From: Thermoflexales bacterium
GTDB lineage: Bacteria; Chloroflexota; Anaerolineae; Fen-1058
DNA length: 9,030 nucleotides
Direction of reading: 5' to 3'
NCBI GenBank assembly: GCA_016931085.1
Contig: JAFGFO010000145.1
Span: 1 to 9,030 of the forward strand
Shown in pieces: positions 1-6,941 of the stretch. A model generated the notes under the pieces. The model was not told the origin of the DNA, searched no databases, and saw only the letters and a list, made by a program, of their open reading frames with translations. The position numbers and the translations under genes are program-made. Within the stretch, counting starts at the first letter, position 1; the number at the start of each line of letters is the position of its first letter.

Positions 1-3
1 CCA

Positions 4-16
4 CCCCCCCCCCCCC
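4..16. repeat. Homopolymeric C tract (13 C)
   Basis: Thirteen consecutive C residues follow CCA at the very start of the window. No gene can be read through it within the window. Such tracts can be length-variable by slippage, or can mark a weak point in an assembly. It lies just outside the TGTCA motif cluster, so it may also be the flank of a mobile-element end. Function is unknown. Confidence 0.7.
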
Positions 17-19
17 TCG

Positions 20-126
20 TGTCAAGTGGTACATGTCACATACCTTGTCACCTTTTTGACAGCGATTCTGGCCATGCTCACCTGTCACAAGTGACAGTAT
101 GCCGCTTGCCTTGGGCATGCTGTCAC
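20..126. promoter_or_regulatory. Cluster of seven TGTCA/TGACA motifs (operator or transposon-end-like)
   Basis: Seven copies of the pentamer TGTCA occur in about 107 bp. Direct copies start at 20, 34, 46, 83 and 121; inverted copies (TGACA) are at 57-61 and 92-96. Most extend to TGTCAC or CTGTCAC. The copies at 82-88 and 91-97 form the perfect inverted repeat CTGTCACAAGTGACAG. The last copy overlaps the -35 box of the promoter for the toxin-antitoxin operon. Two readings are possible. One is a multi-site operator for autorepression of that operon. The other is the end of a transposon of the TnsB/Mu/IS481-type DDE group, whose ends begin with TGT and carry several short transposase-binding repeats in mixed orientation. 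No transposase gene is visible in the window. Confidence 0.6.
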
Positions 127-148
127 TGCTTGCCGAGTTGGTGTATAA
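120..148 (+). promoter_or_regulatory. Sigma70-type promoter for the toxin-antitoxin operon
   Basis: The -10 box is a perfect TATAAT at 143-148. Seventeen bases upstream, CTGTCA at 120-125 matches 4 of 6 positions of TTGACA. The expected transcript start is near 155, giving a leader of about 34 nt before the ATG at 189. The -35 box is itself one of the TGTCA motifs, so a protein bound there would block RNA polymerase. That suits an autoregulated toxin-antitoxin operon, but it is an inference. Confidence 0.65.
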
Positions 149-188
149 TGGTAGAAAGGATGGTATATCTAAAAGGGAGAAAAGCGAG

Positions 189-464
189 ATGCAAGCAACC
201 ATAACGCTGCAGCGAGAAGCTCTGCCACTTGTGCGCTCAAGCCTGGATATGAAACGTCATACGTTAGAGTTCAAGCTGCGCCAATATCAAGCCCGACTGG
301 CCGCGCTTGAGAAACGACACCGTATGACTTCTGAGCAGTTCGCAGCCAGGTTCAGTGCAGGCGAACTGGGTGACGAGGAAGAATGGTTCGAGTGGGAGTT
401 CGCGCTTGATGCCTACACAGAGACAGCCCGTCAACTGGAGCTTTTAAAAAGCATCCAATTATGA
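189..464 (+). CDS. Putative antitoxin-like small protein upstream of TumE-family toxin
   Basis: This is a 91-aa protein with no named family that I can recognise with certainty. The reading frame is open from an ATG at 99, but the ATG at 189 is preferred. It follows GGGAG at 175-179 with 9 nt spacing and lies downstream of the TATAAT box, whereas the ATG at 99 lies upstream of it. The protein starts with a short beta-like stretch (ATITL, residues 3-7), continues as a charged helix with coiled-coil character (about 15-45), and holds the striking acidic-aromatic motif GELGDEEEWFEWEF at 58-71, followed by another helix. No helix-turn-helix or ribbon-helix-helix is evident. The stop overlaps the next gene's start as ATGA, so the two are translationally coupled. 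Small protein first and toxin second is the usual antitoxin-toxin order; I infer that it neutralises the downstream TumE-like protein. The antitoxin role is not shown by the sequence alone. Confidence 0.75.
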   Translation: MQATITLQREALPLVRSSLDMKRHTLEFKLRQYQARLAALEKRHRMTSEQFAARFSAGELGDEEEWFEWEFALDAYTETARQLELLKSIQL

Positions 465-829
465 ACATAGACCAATACCTCGCCACGCTCGACGCAAAAT
501 TGCACGAGATGACAGGGCTTGTCACGTCGTGGTCCATTAACCGCGACGTCGACATTGCACTTGGCATAGGCTTTATCAAAGGGCACATGACATTCGTCGA
601 CAACTCGCGGCTCGAGTTCTCCGAACAACTCCCCATCACGCGGCGCAAATTCCGCTTGCATTATATGGACGAACGCGATACTCTTATTATGCGTTGGGAT
701 TCTGCTCCACACCACAAGGATTTGAGCACATTCCCTTTTCATAGACACACTCCACTCGGTACCGAGGAACATAAGGCTATAACCTTGCTGGAAGCGTTGG
801 ACGAGATTGCAAAGGTGCTAACAAAATAA
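461..829 (+). CDS. tumE: Toxin-antitoxin system TumE-family protein (DUF6516)
   Basis: This 122-aa soluble protein has the hallmark C-terminal motif of the TumE/DUF6516 family at residues 78-96: RWDSAPHHKDLSTFPFHRH. It is preceded by the family-typical beta-rich part (GIGFIKGHMTFVDNSRLEF, about 35-53; KFRLHYMDERDTL, about 63-75). The His/Asp-rich signature is complete, so the protein looks intact and of normal length. The family is annotated as the toxin of a type II toxin-antitoxin system. It has been compared with RelE-like mRNA interferases, but I see no direct evidence of activity here. The start ATG overlaps the stop of the preceding gene (ATGA, 461-464). The gene ends 8 bp before the convergent stop of the giant surface-protein gene, with no terminator hairpin between. 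GC is lower by eye (about 45-52 % in the lines counted) than in the neighbouring minus-strand gene, which fits horizontal acquisition. Confidence 0.85.
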   Translation: MNIDQYLATLDAKLHEMTGLVTSWSINRDVDIALGIGFIKGHMTFVDNSRLEFSEQLPITRRKFRLHYMDERDTLIMRWDSAPHHKDLSTFPFHRHTPLGTEEHKAITLLEALDEIAKVLTK

Positions 830-837
830 TCACCGTC

Positions 838-3800
838 TCAATGGCCTTTGCGCGGCAGCACCCTCCACGCGCCCAGGCCAACGCCAAGCAAGATCATCCC
901 TAGCACTGCCGCGATCCACGGCAGACTTGAGCCAGCCGCCCACCAGTGGCGCAAGCTGACGGCTGTCGGATCGTAGCCCAGGTCTAGCTGCGTGACCAGG
1001 CCGCTGCTCCAGGTGACCGAGGGTTGGGTAGGCTGCCCCCCTACCCAGAACTTGACCGTCCGACCCGCCGCCCCGCAGCCGGGCGCATCTGGGTCATCGG
1101 CCAGCACGTCGACCACGTAGACAATCTCTTCTCCCGCCAGGGACGTTTTCCCCAAGCCGCACCAGGCATTCTGGATTTTGGCCACCACGGTCATGTTGGC
1201 CGTGTGTGTAAAGTCACCTGAAGCCGCCACTACGCCATAGTAGGTGGCCGGCAAGCCAGGCGGGAGTACGACGGCTGCCTGTCTCACACTGCTTCCCAGG
1301 TACAACGTGATGCCCTGCGAGACGTTGATCCAGTAGCCCTTGCCAAACTCGAGCGCTTCGAGATCGTTCACCGCTTGCTGGAATCGCCCTGGCACGTCGA
1401 CGTCGTATACTTTCCAATGATCCAGCGCGTCTCCTGCTTCGTAGCCATAGACCGTGGTGTAATAGCCGCCGATCGACAGCAGCGCCTGGCTGACCGGCTG
1501 CGCCGCGTACAGCGGGTAGGCAAAGTTGTTCCAGCCAGGACCGTGGAGCGGGATGCGGACGCTGGCCATCAGCGCATAGATGCCAGGCCCTGGCTGGGGC
1601 AGGGGAGCCGAAACCAGGTTGAAGTAGGTGTCCAGGTTTGTGTCCAGCTCGACCCACTCATCCCCGTCCCAGTGATACAGCGCCAGCTCCGACTCGTCCG
1701 CCCCAGCCACCTGCACGTCGTTGCTCAAATACTGGATCGACACCGACGTCGTCAGCGGCAAACTCGCCCCCGGCGTGGCCGCCAGGTTGTAGCCTTGCCC
1801 GATGACCGTGCGGCCAGGCGGCAGATCAGGCAGCCCGGCCATGGCCTGCACGACGAACAGCGTGCCGGTGACGAAATTGATCGGGTTGTCGGTGAACAGG
1901 ATCATCTGCCCGTCGGGCGACATGACGGGCGCGCCACCTGCCCGGGCATAACCACCGCCTGCTCGGGCATAACCACCGCCCGCCCGCGCGTAACCACCGC
2001 CCGCCCGCGCATAACCACCACCCGCTCGAGCATAACCTGGATTCCCCCCCACGCCATACGCCACCATCGTCTCGCGCCTCGGATTCGTCTCGGTGCCTGT
2101 CTCCTCTACCCACACCTGGATATCCCCCACCATGGCCGGATAGGCCGTGGTGAATACACCCGTGTAGGTGAGGAGACCCGCCTGCATCAGCGTGACCGGA
2201 GCACCCCCGTAGCCAAACTCGGGGTACAGCCGCGCCAGCACGGGATACGTGACGGCAGCCGCATTCGTGACGCTGATGGCCAACGTCGTCGAATTGACCG
2301 GCGTCAGCAGGACGAGCGGATCCCACGTGTCGTCCTTCTCCAGCGCCAGCCGGTCGTCGCCGAAGGCCACCCACTCGCAGCCGTACTGCGCGTGCGGCCG
2401 GTCGAACACACACAGCCGGTCGCCCGGCTGCGCCCCGTATGCCACCAGCCGGTTCTGCCCCCCAAACGGACTGCCCAGGTTGACGACGTACTCCTCGGCA
2501 CCCTCGCCCCGCAGCAGGTAGGCGCGCGCCTCGGTCGACGCCCCCACCCCACCCACGTACTCCACGTAGAAAGTCGGATCCAACAGCGGCTGGGTGGGCG
2601 TGTACGGATCGTGCAGCACCACCGTCGTCAAGTCGAACGGCATGCTGCGCGGGCCGGTATTGGGCGTGGTCGTGATCAGGGCCGGGTACCACAACGCCAT
2701 CGTCTCCCACTCGTTGCGCCCCAGCGTCTTTTCAGGCAAGGTATCGGCACAGCGGGCCTGCCAGTCCGTCTCCTTGGCGATGAACTCGGTGTTATTGGGC
2801 TTGTCGTACAGATCCCCCATGGCGCTGCCCACGCACGTGGTGACGGCTTTCAGGTAGCCACTCTCGTCCAGCCCCAGGTAGGTGTCGTCGTGATACAACA
2901 GGTAGTGGCTCAGCTCGTGCGCCAGGATGATGGCCCAATCCTCGCCCAACGACTGGCCCGGATTGCCGTAGCGGTTCCAGATCGCCCCCATCGTCACCTG
3001 CCCCGGCGCGTACACGATGTCGGGATGCTGCGGGTCAGCCGTGTCGGTCAAGACGATCCCACCTTGGGCGGCAAACGGACGCAGCCGGTTGTTGGCGCGC
3101 ACCGCAACGTGGCCGTAGGCCCACTCGTCGGCGTTCTGGTAGACGTCCACCTGCCCCAACGCCACCTGGCCGTTGGTGAAATCGTACAGGTGCTCGGAGG
3201 CACGCTGCAGATTGTACGCCAGCTCCTCCAGGTACGATGTATCGCTGTGGGCATCCCACTCCAGCGAGAGGCTCAAATCAAACACCAACAGCGGATGCTC
3301 GGCCGAGACGGCCAGTGTCTGTACGCCAGCAGCGCTCACAGTGTGGGTGTCCATGCCAAGCTCGGTCGGCGTCCCGCTGGTATAGTATAAGGTGTAGGTA
3401 TCGGTCCAGGTGATGGGCACCAGCGCGAGCAACTGGTCACCGACAGCCAACTCCCCCCGCCCTTGGAGGTAACCCTGCGCGTCGGTGTGGAAGGGGATGC
3501 CGGCGTCGTCGGCGATCAACGCGCCCCCCTCTCTTTCTCCCTTGGGCAGGCGGTAGACCAACGCGCCGGCAGCCGGGACGGTGTCACTCATCACCCGGAT
3601 TTGCGTCCCGCGCGCGCGGAAGGGATAGGTCTGCGAGCCGTACGCGCCGTGCAGGTAAGGACCGGGAATGGAATTGCAGGTGGGGGTGATGGCCGGCACA
3701 GCCTCGAGCCGGAAGACGACGTCGTCCGACTGTCCCAACATGCCGCTGGCAATGGGGTTCCAGGTGTAGACGTGGGACACACCCAGCGTGCTGCGGCCGG

Positions 3801-6800
3801 CCAGCGTGCTCGTGACGTAGGGCTCGTTGTAGGCTACTTGCAAGCCAACGTTTCGATATCTGTTCTGAAAACCCACCGTTGCGCTGTCCAGCGTGCCGGT
3901 CATGGCGCGGTATTGAAAGGCGATGCTCCCATCGCGCCGCAGGATGGCCTGGAATGTAAGAGAACTGAGCGTTTCGTTATAGCGCGGCACGCCGATGTAA
4001 GAGACCACCAGCGTGTTCGAGTTCACCGTCTGGTAGTACACATCGCCATGGCCGCTCGGATCGAGGTCATCCCAGAAAGGCGCGATGAGGTTGGCCGGAG
4101 CGGATGGGTCAGGCAAGGCCAGGTTGCTATAAATGGCCGACGAGGCGGGGCTGAGCGACAGCCAACCGTTGGAGCTGACCTGGAAGAAGGTGGCGCTATA
4201 ATTGAAAAAGGGAAACTGGAAACCGATCGGGTATACGTGGCTCACCTGGTCGTCGGTCAGCGGGATCGTGGTCCCCGTGGTACGGATGTCGATCCAGTTA
4301 TAGCTTGGCCCGCCGGCTTCGTGGCTGTCCAGGTAGTGGTAGCCGGCCTCCAGGTGCGTGGTCTGTGTGCCGCTGGCGGCCACGGCCGGCTGCCAATTCC
4401 CGCCGCCGCTCACAGAATAGTAGGCGCGCACAGTGCGTACCCGCTCACCGCTCGGGTTGAACAGTGTGTACGAGATAGGGATACTGGCGCCAGGCCAGAT
4501 GGTGGGGGCCGAGTGGAAACCGGCGTTAGGCCCAGGCCGGACGGCGTGGACGAGTGGCACGGCCCCGGCGTTAAAACGCCCCTCGCGCCGGTTCACGTAC
4601 ACGTGACTGGCATTCTCGGCATACTTGTTCCCGGCTGCCAGGTCCAGGTCGCCGTCGTTGTCCACGTCACCCCACGCCACGCTGTAACTCTGTTCGTTCG
4701 GCAGCCGGTAGGCTGACCAGGCCGCCCGGGCGCTGAGCACGCCTCCGTCGTTGCGGTACACGCGGTTGGGCTGGGCAATGTTCCCAACGGCCAGGTCAAG
4801 GTCGCCGTCGTTGTCCACGTCACCCCAGGCCACGCTGTAGGTGGTATCGGACTCGACGGACGACCAGACACTGTGAGGCGTCAGGCTGCCCCCCTCGTTG
4901 CGGTACAGGCGGTTGGGCTGTCCCCCGTTCCCAACAGCCAGGTCCAGGTCGCCGTCGTTGTCCACGTCGCCCCAGGCCACGCTGTAGGTATCGTCCCGTT
5001 CGGCGGTGGAATAGACCGCGCTGGCGCTGAGCACTCCCCCCTCGTTGCGGTACAGCTTGTTTTGGCCGCCAACGTAGCTCGATCCATTCCAACTGCGAAG
5101 GCTGCCGACGAGCAAGTCGAGGTCGCCGTCGTTGTCCACGTCTCCCCAGGCCACGCTGTGAGCATCGTCCAGGCCAGCGGTGGAATACACCGGGCTGGCG
5201 CTCAACTCCCCTCCCTCATTGCGGTAAAGGTAGGTGTGGCCGCCTGTGGCGGCCGGCAGCCACGCCAGGCTGTTGGCCAGCGCCAGGTCCAGGTCGCCGT
5301 CGTTGTCCACGTCGCCCCAATCCGCGCTCCGGACCGTGTCTGTTTCGACCGCCATCCAGGCCGGTGTGAAGGAGAGCAGCCCCGCGCTGTTGGTATACAG
5401 GCAGTTTCCTACTAACAGGTCGAGATAAGCGTTGTCGTCGACGTCCGCCCAGGTCACTCCGGTGCCATCGCCTCCGAAAAAGTAGCTGGGGCTGGCAGAC
5501 AGCACGCTGGCGTTGTAGTGCAGGTAACCGCCGATAACCAGGTCGAGGTCGCCGTCGTTGTCGACATCCCCCCAGGCTGCGCCGAGAGTGCTTCCGTTGA
5601 GCTCGGTGGTGGTATAATCTGCCTGGCTGCTGAGCGTCCCCCCGTCGTTCCGGTACACGCGATTGCCCCCCCCGTTCCCAACAGCCAGGTCGAAATCACC
5701 GTCAGCGTCTACGTCGCCCCAAGCCAGGCTGGCCGTCTCGTCGGCATCGATGCTGGCGTAAGCGGGGCTGGCAGACAACACGCCTCCCTCGTTAAAATAC
5801 ACCTTGTTGGGCTGGCCCCGATTGCCCGTGGCCAGGTCGAGGTCGCCGTCAGCGTCTACGTCGCCCCAGGCCACGCTGTAGGTGTCGTCGACGTCGGCGG
5901 TGGAATAGACCGCGCTGGCGCTCAGCATCCAGCCCAGGTTGCGGTACACCTTGCTGGGTTCATCCGTGCCGCAGCTCCCCACTGCCAGGTCGAGGTACCC
6001 ATCGTCATCATAGTCGCCCCAGGCTATGCTGCAGGTGGGATTCTGCTCGGTGGTGGAATAGACGGCTTGGGCGGTGAGCGTCCCCCCATCGTTGCGATAC
6101 AGCGTGTCGGGAGCGAGATAATTCCCGGCCGCCAGGTCGAGGTCGCCGTCGTTGTCGACGTCACCCCAGGCCAGGCTATAGCTCGGGTGGCTTTCGACGT
6201 TGGAATAGACCACGCTGGTGGTGAGCGTCCCCCCCTCGTTCAGGTATAACTGGATCGAATGACAGCCGGGATCACTGCAATTGTTCCCCACGGCCAGGTC
6301 GAGGAAGCCATCGCCGTCGACGTCGCCCCAGGCCACGCTCGTGGTATGGGTCACGTGGGCGGACGACCAGGCCAGCGTCATCGTGATCATCTCCCCCTGG
6401 CTGGCATTACGATAAAGCCGGTTGGGCTCGAGCAGGTTGCCCACCGCCAGGTCGAGATCGCCGTCGTTGTCCACGTCGCCCCAGGCCACGCTGTTGGTAC
6501 AGTCCTTTTCGTCCGACGACCAGACTAGGGTCATTGTCGTCACTCCCCCCTGGCTGTCGTTGCGGTAAAGACGGTTGGGTTCATTGAAGTTTCCCACCGC
6601 CAGGTCGAGATCGCCGTCGCCGTCCAGGTCGCCCCAGGCGATGCTGTTCGTGTCGTCGATCTCGAACGACGACCAGGCCAGGGGCAAGAGGTCGCTGGCG
6701 GCCGTGGGCGCCGGTGCCGCCGCCGGCAGGACGGGCAGCCAAAGCAGCGCCAGGCCGGCCACGGCCAGCAGGCCAGGCAAGAGCGCCAGGACCAGCCGGC

Positions 6801-6864
6801 GTGGGATCGAGCGACAAGCCACGAAGACATGGGCAAACGCATGGAAAACAGAGCAGGGTTTCAT
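838..6864 (-). CDS. Giant cell-surface protein: FG-GAP/VCBS repeats plus HExxH zinc metallopeptidase and C-terminal membrane anchor
   Basis: The product is 2008 aa. The ATG at 6864 is chosen over the in-frame ATG at 6909 because AAGGAGG (complement of 6870-6876) sits 5 nt upstream and a signal peptide follows: RR at 22-23, a hydrophobic core about 24-45, and AAA-AP near 50. Residues about 70-770 hold 14 FG-GAP/VCBS repeats (consensus AWGDVDNDGDLDLAVGN), each with a DxDxDG-type calcium loop. An Ig-like stretch and a nidogen-like beta-domain (SNGWLSLSP, APFWDDLDP) follow at about 780-1055. The peptidase region is about 1195-1400: H1316, E1317, H1320 and D1326 in HELSHYLLYHD, then a Met-turn candidate SAM at 1347-1349 and a possible disulfide pair C1344/C1372. 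This layout recalls CLCA-type or metzincin metallopeptidases. Five GYARAGG units lie at 1610-1644, then beta-domains (GWNNFAYPL; PPGLPATYYGVV). A transmembrane helix at 1981-2000 ends in a basic tail (RVLPRKGH). The protein is likely exported by Sec and anchored outside, acting in adhesion and/or proteolysis. The substrate is unknown. No LPXTG sortase motif is seen. Confidence 0.92.
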   Translation of the reverse strand: MKPCSVFHAFAHVFVACRSIPRRLVLALLPGLLAVAGLALLWLPVLPAAAPAPTAASDLLPLAWSSFEIDDTNSIAWGDLDGDGDLDLAVGNFNEPNRLYRNDSQGGVTTMTLVWSSDEKDCTNSVAWGDVDNDGDLDLAVGNLLEPNRLYRNASQGEMITMTLAWSSAHVTHTTSVAWGDVDGDGFLDLAVGNNCSDPGCHSIQLYLNEGGTLTTSVVYSNVESHPSYSLAWGDVDNDGDLDLAAGNYLAPDTLYRNDGGTLTAQAVYSTTEQNPTCSIAWGDYDDDGYLDLAVGSCGTDEPSKVYRNLGWMLSASAVYSTADVDDTYSVAWGDVDADGDLDLATGNRGQPNKVYFNEGGVLSASPAYASIDADETASLAWGDVDADGDFDLAVGNGGGNRVYRNDGGTLSSQADYTTTELNGSTLGAAWGDVDNDGDLDLVIGGYLHYNASVLSASPSYFFGGDGTGVTWADVDDNAYLDLLVGNCLYTNSAGLLSFTPAWMAVETDTVRSADWGDVDNDGDLDLALANSLAWLPAATGGHTYLYRNEGGELSASPVYSTAGLDDAHSVAWGDVDNDGDLDLLVGSLRSWNGSSYVGGQNKLYRNEGGVLSASAVYSTAERDDTYSVAWGDVDNDGDLDLAVGNGGQPNRLYRNEGGSLTPHSVWSSVESDTTYSVAWGDVDNDGDLDLAVGNIAQPNRVYRNDGGVLSARAAWSAYRLPNEQSYSVAWGDVDNDGDLDLAAGNKYAENASHVYVNRREGRFNAGAVPLVHAVRPGPNAGFHSAPTIWPGASIPISYTLFNPSGERVRTVRAYYSVSGGGNWQPAVAASGTQTTHLEAGYHYLDSHEAGGPSYNWIDIRTTGTTIPLTDDQVSHVYPIGFQFPFFNYSATFFQVSSNGWLSLSPASSAIYSNLALPDPSAPANLIAPFWDDLDPSGHGDVYYQTVNSNTLVVSYIGVPRYNETLSSLTFQAILRRDGSIAFQYRAMTGTLDSATVGFQNRYRNVGLQVAYNEPYVTSTLAGRSTLGVSHVYTWNPIASGMLGQSDDVVFRLEAVPAITPTCNSIPGPYLHGAYGSQTYPFRARGTQIRVMSDTVPAAGALVYRLPKGEREGGALIADDAGIPFHTDAQGYLQGRGELAVGDQLLALVPITWTDTYTLYYTSGTPTELGMDTHTVSAAGVQTLAVSAEHPLLVFDLSLSLEWDAHSDTSYLEELAYNLQRASEHLYDFTNGQVALGQVDVYQNADEWAYGHVAVRANNRLRPFAAQGGIVLTDTADPQHPDIVYAPGQVTMGAIWNRYGNPGQSLGEDWAIILAHELSHYLLYHDDTYLGLDESGYLKAVTTCVGSAMGDLYDKPNNTEFIAKETDWQARCADTLPEKTLGRNEWETMALWYPALITTTPNTGPRSMPFDLTTVVLHDPYTPTQPLLDPTFYVEYVGGVGASTEARAYLLRGEGAEEYVVNLGSPFGGQNRLVAYGAQPGDRLCVFDRPHAQYGCEWVAFGDDRLALEKDDTWDPLVLLTPVNSTTLAISVTNAAAVTYPVLARLYPEFGYGGAPVTLMQAGLLTYTGVFTTAYPAMVGDIQVWVEETGTETNPRRETMVAYGVGGNPGYARAGGGYARAGGGYARAGGGYARAGGGYARAGGAPVMSPDGQMILFTDNPINFVTGTLFVVQAMAGLPDLPPGRTVIGQGYNLAATPGASLPLTTSVSIQYLSNDVQVAGADESELALYHWDGDEWVELDTNLDTYFNLVSAPLPQPGPGIYALMASVRIPLHGPGWNNFAYPLYAAQPVSQALLSIGGYYTTVYGYEAGDALDHWKVYDVDVPGRFQQAVNDLEALEFGKGYWINVSQGITLYLGSSVRQAAVVLPPGLPATYYGVVAASGDFTHTANMTVVAKIQNAWCGLGKTSLAGEEIVYVVDVLADDPDAPGCGAAGRTVKFWVGGQPTQPSVTWSSGLVTQLDLGYDPTAVSLRHWWAAGSSLPWIAAVLGMILLGVGLGAWRVLPRKGH
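1931..2035 (-). repeat. Five tandem 21-bp units encoding GYARAGG
   Basis: Five back-to-back 21-bp units lie in frame within the giant surface-protein gene and encode (GYARAGG)x5, residues 1610-1644. The units differ from one another at the DNA level (GCT/GCG/GCC, CGA/CGG, GCG/GCA, GGT/GGC, TAT/TAC), but every difference falls at a third codon position and is silent. The segment links the peptidase half to the C-terminal anchoring half. A glycine-rich, arginine-containing flexible linker or protease-sensitive hinge is the simplest reading. Confidence 0.9.
4600..6690 (-). repeat. Fourteen tandem ~150-bp units encoding FG-GAP/VCBS repeats
   Basis: A conserved core of about 40 bp, encoding GDVDNDGDLDLAVGN, recurs with starts near 4637, 4791, 4938, 5113, 5283, 5416, 5538, 5682, 5831, 5985, 6131, 6293, 6446 and 6598. 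Spacing is mostly 144-162 bp, with extremes of 122 and 175. Each unit gives a beta-propeller-blade-like FG-GAP repeat with a calcium-binding loop. The ninth repeat from the N-terminus (DVDDNAYLDL, near 5416-5455) has lost part of the acidic loop, and the eighth is shortened. DNA similarity is high enough that unit gain or loss by recombination, and mis-assembly, are both plausible. Confidence 0.9.
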
Positions 6865-6869
6865 GATAG

Positions 6870-6876
6870 CCTCCTT
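6870..6876 (-). promoter_or_regulatory. Perfect Shine-Dalgarno that sets the giant-gene start
   Basis: On the minus strand AAGGAGG lies 5 nt before the ATG at 6864. The alternative ATG at 6909 has no comparable site and would put 15 residues including charged ones (MSYDVKVRLLAKEAI) ahead of the signal peptide. Confidence 0.85.
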
Positions 6877-6941
6877 AGCTAACAGCCTCACCTTGACATC
6901 GTACGACATTCCTCAAGCTGCCAGATCGTGCACGGTGTTTC

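Noticed and set aside
19..204. Plus-strand open frame of 61 codons at the left edge
   Set aside because: It runs through the TGTCA cluster and promoter, is Cys/His-rich without a family pattern, and overlaps the better-supported antitoxin start.
510..525. Another TGACA...TGTCA inverted pair inside the toxin gene
   Set aside because: It lies in well-conserved coding sequence (EMTGLVTS) and is isolated from the cluster, so it is most likely coincidental.
352..772. Minus-strand open frames opposite the toxin gene
   Set aside because: They overlap a clearly recognised TumE-family gene on the plus strand and have no domain of their own.
1375..3390. Long plus-strand open frame of 671 codons
   Set aside because: It lies antisense to the giant surface-protein gene. 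Its translation is Arg/Gln/Val-rich with no domain, whereas the minus strand shows a signal peptide, repeats and catalytic motifs. GC-rich codon bias opens the opposite frame.
3463..4716. Plus-strand open frame of 417 codons
   Set aside because: Same reason: it is the antisense shadow of the giant gene, without recognisable domains or a ribosome binding site.
5518..6249. Plus-strand open frame with repeating VEVAVVVDV-like units
   Set aside because: The apparent protein repeat is only the complement of the FG-GAP coding repeats on the minus strand.
4600..6690. Regularly spaced repeats that might suggest a CRISPR array
   Set aside because: Units are about 150 bp, in frame and protein-coding, with variable spacing. 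There are no 25-40 bp repeats with unique spacers and no cas genes.
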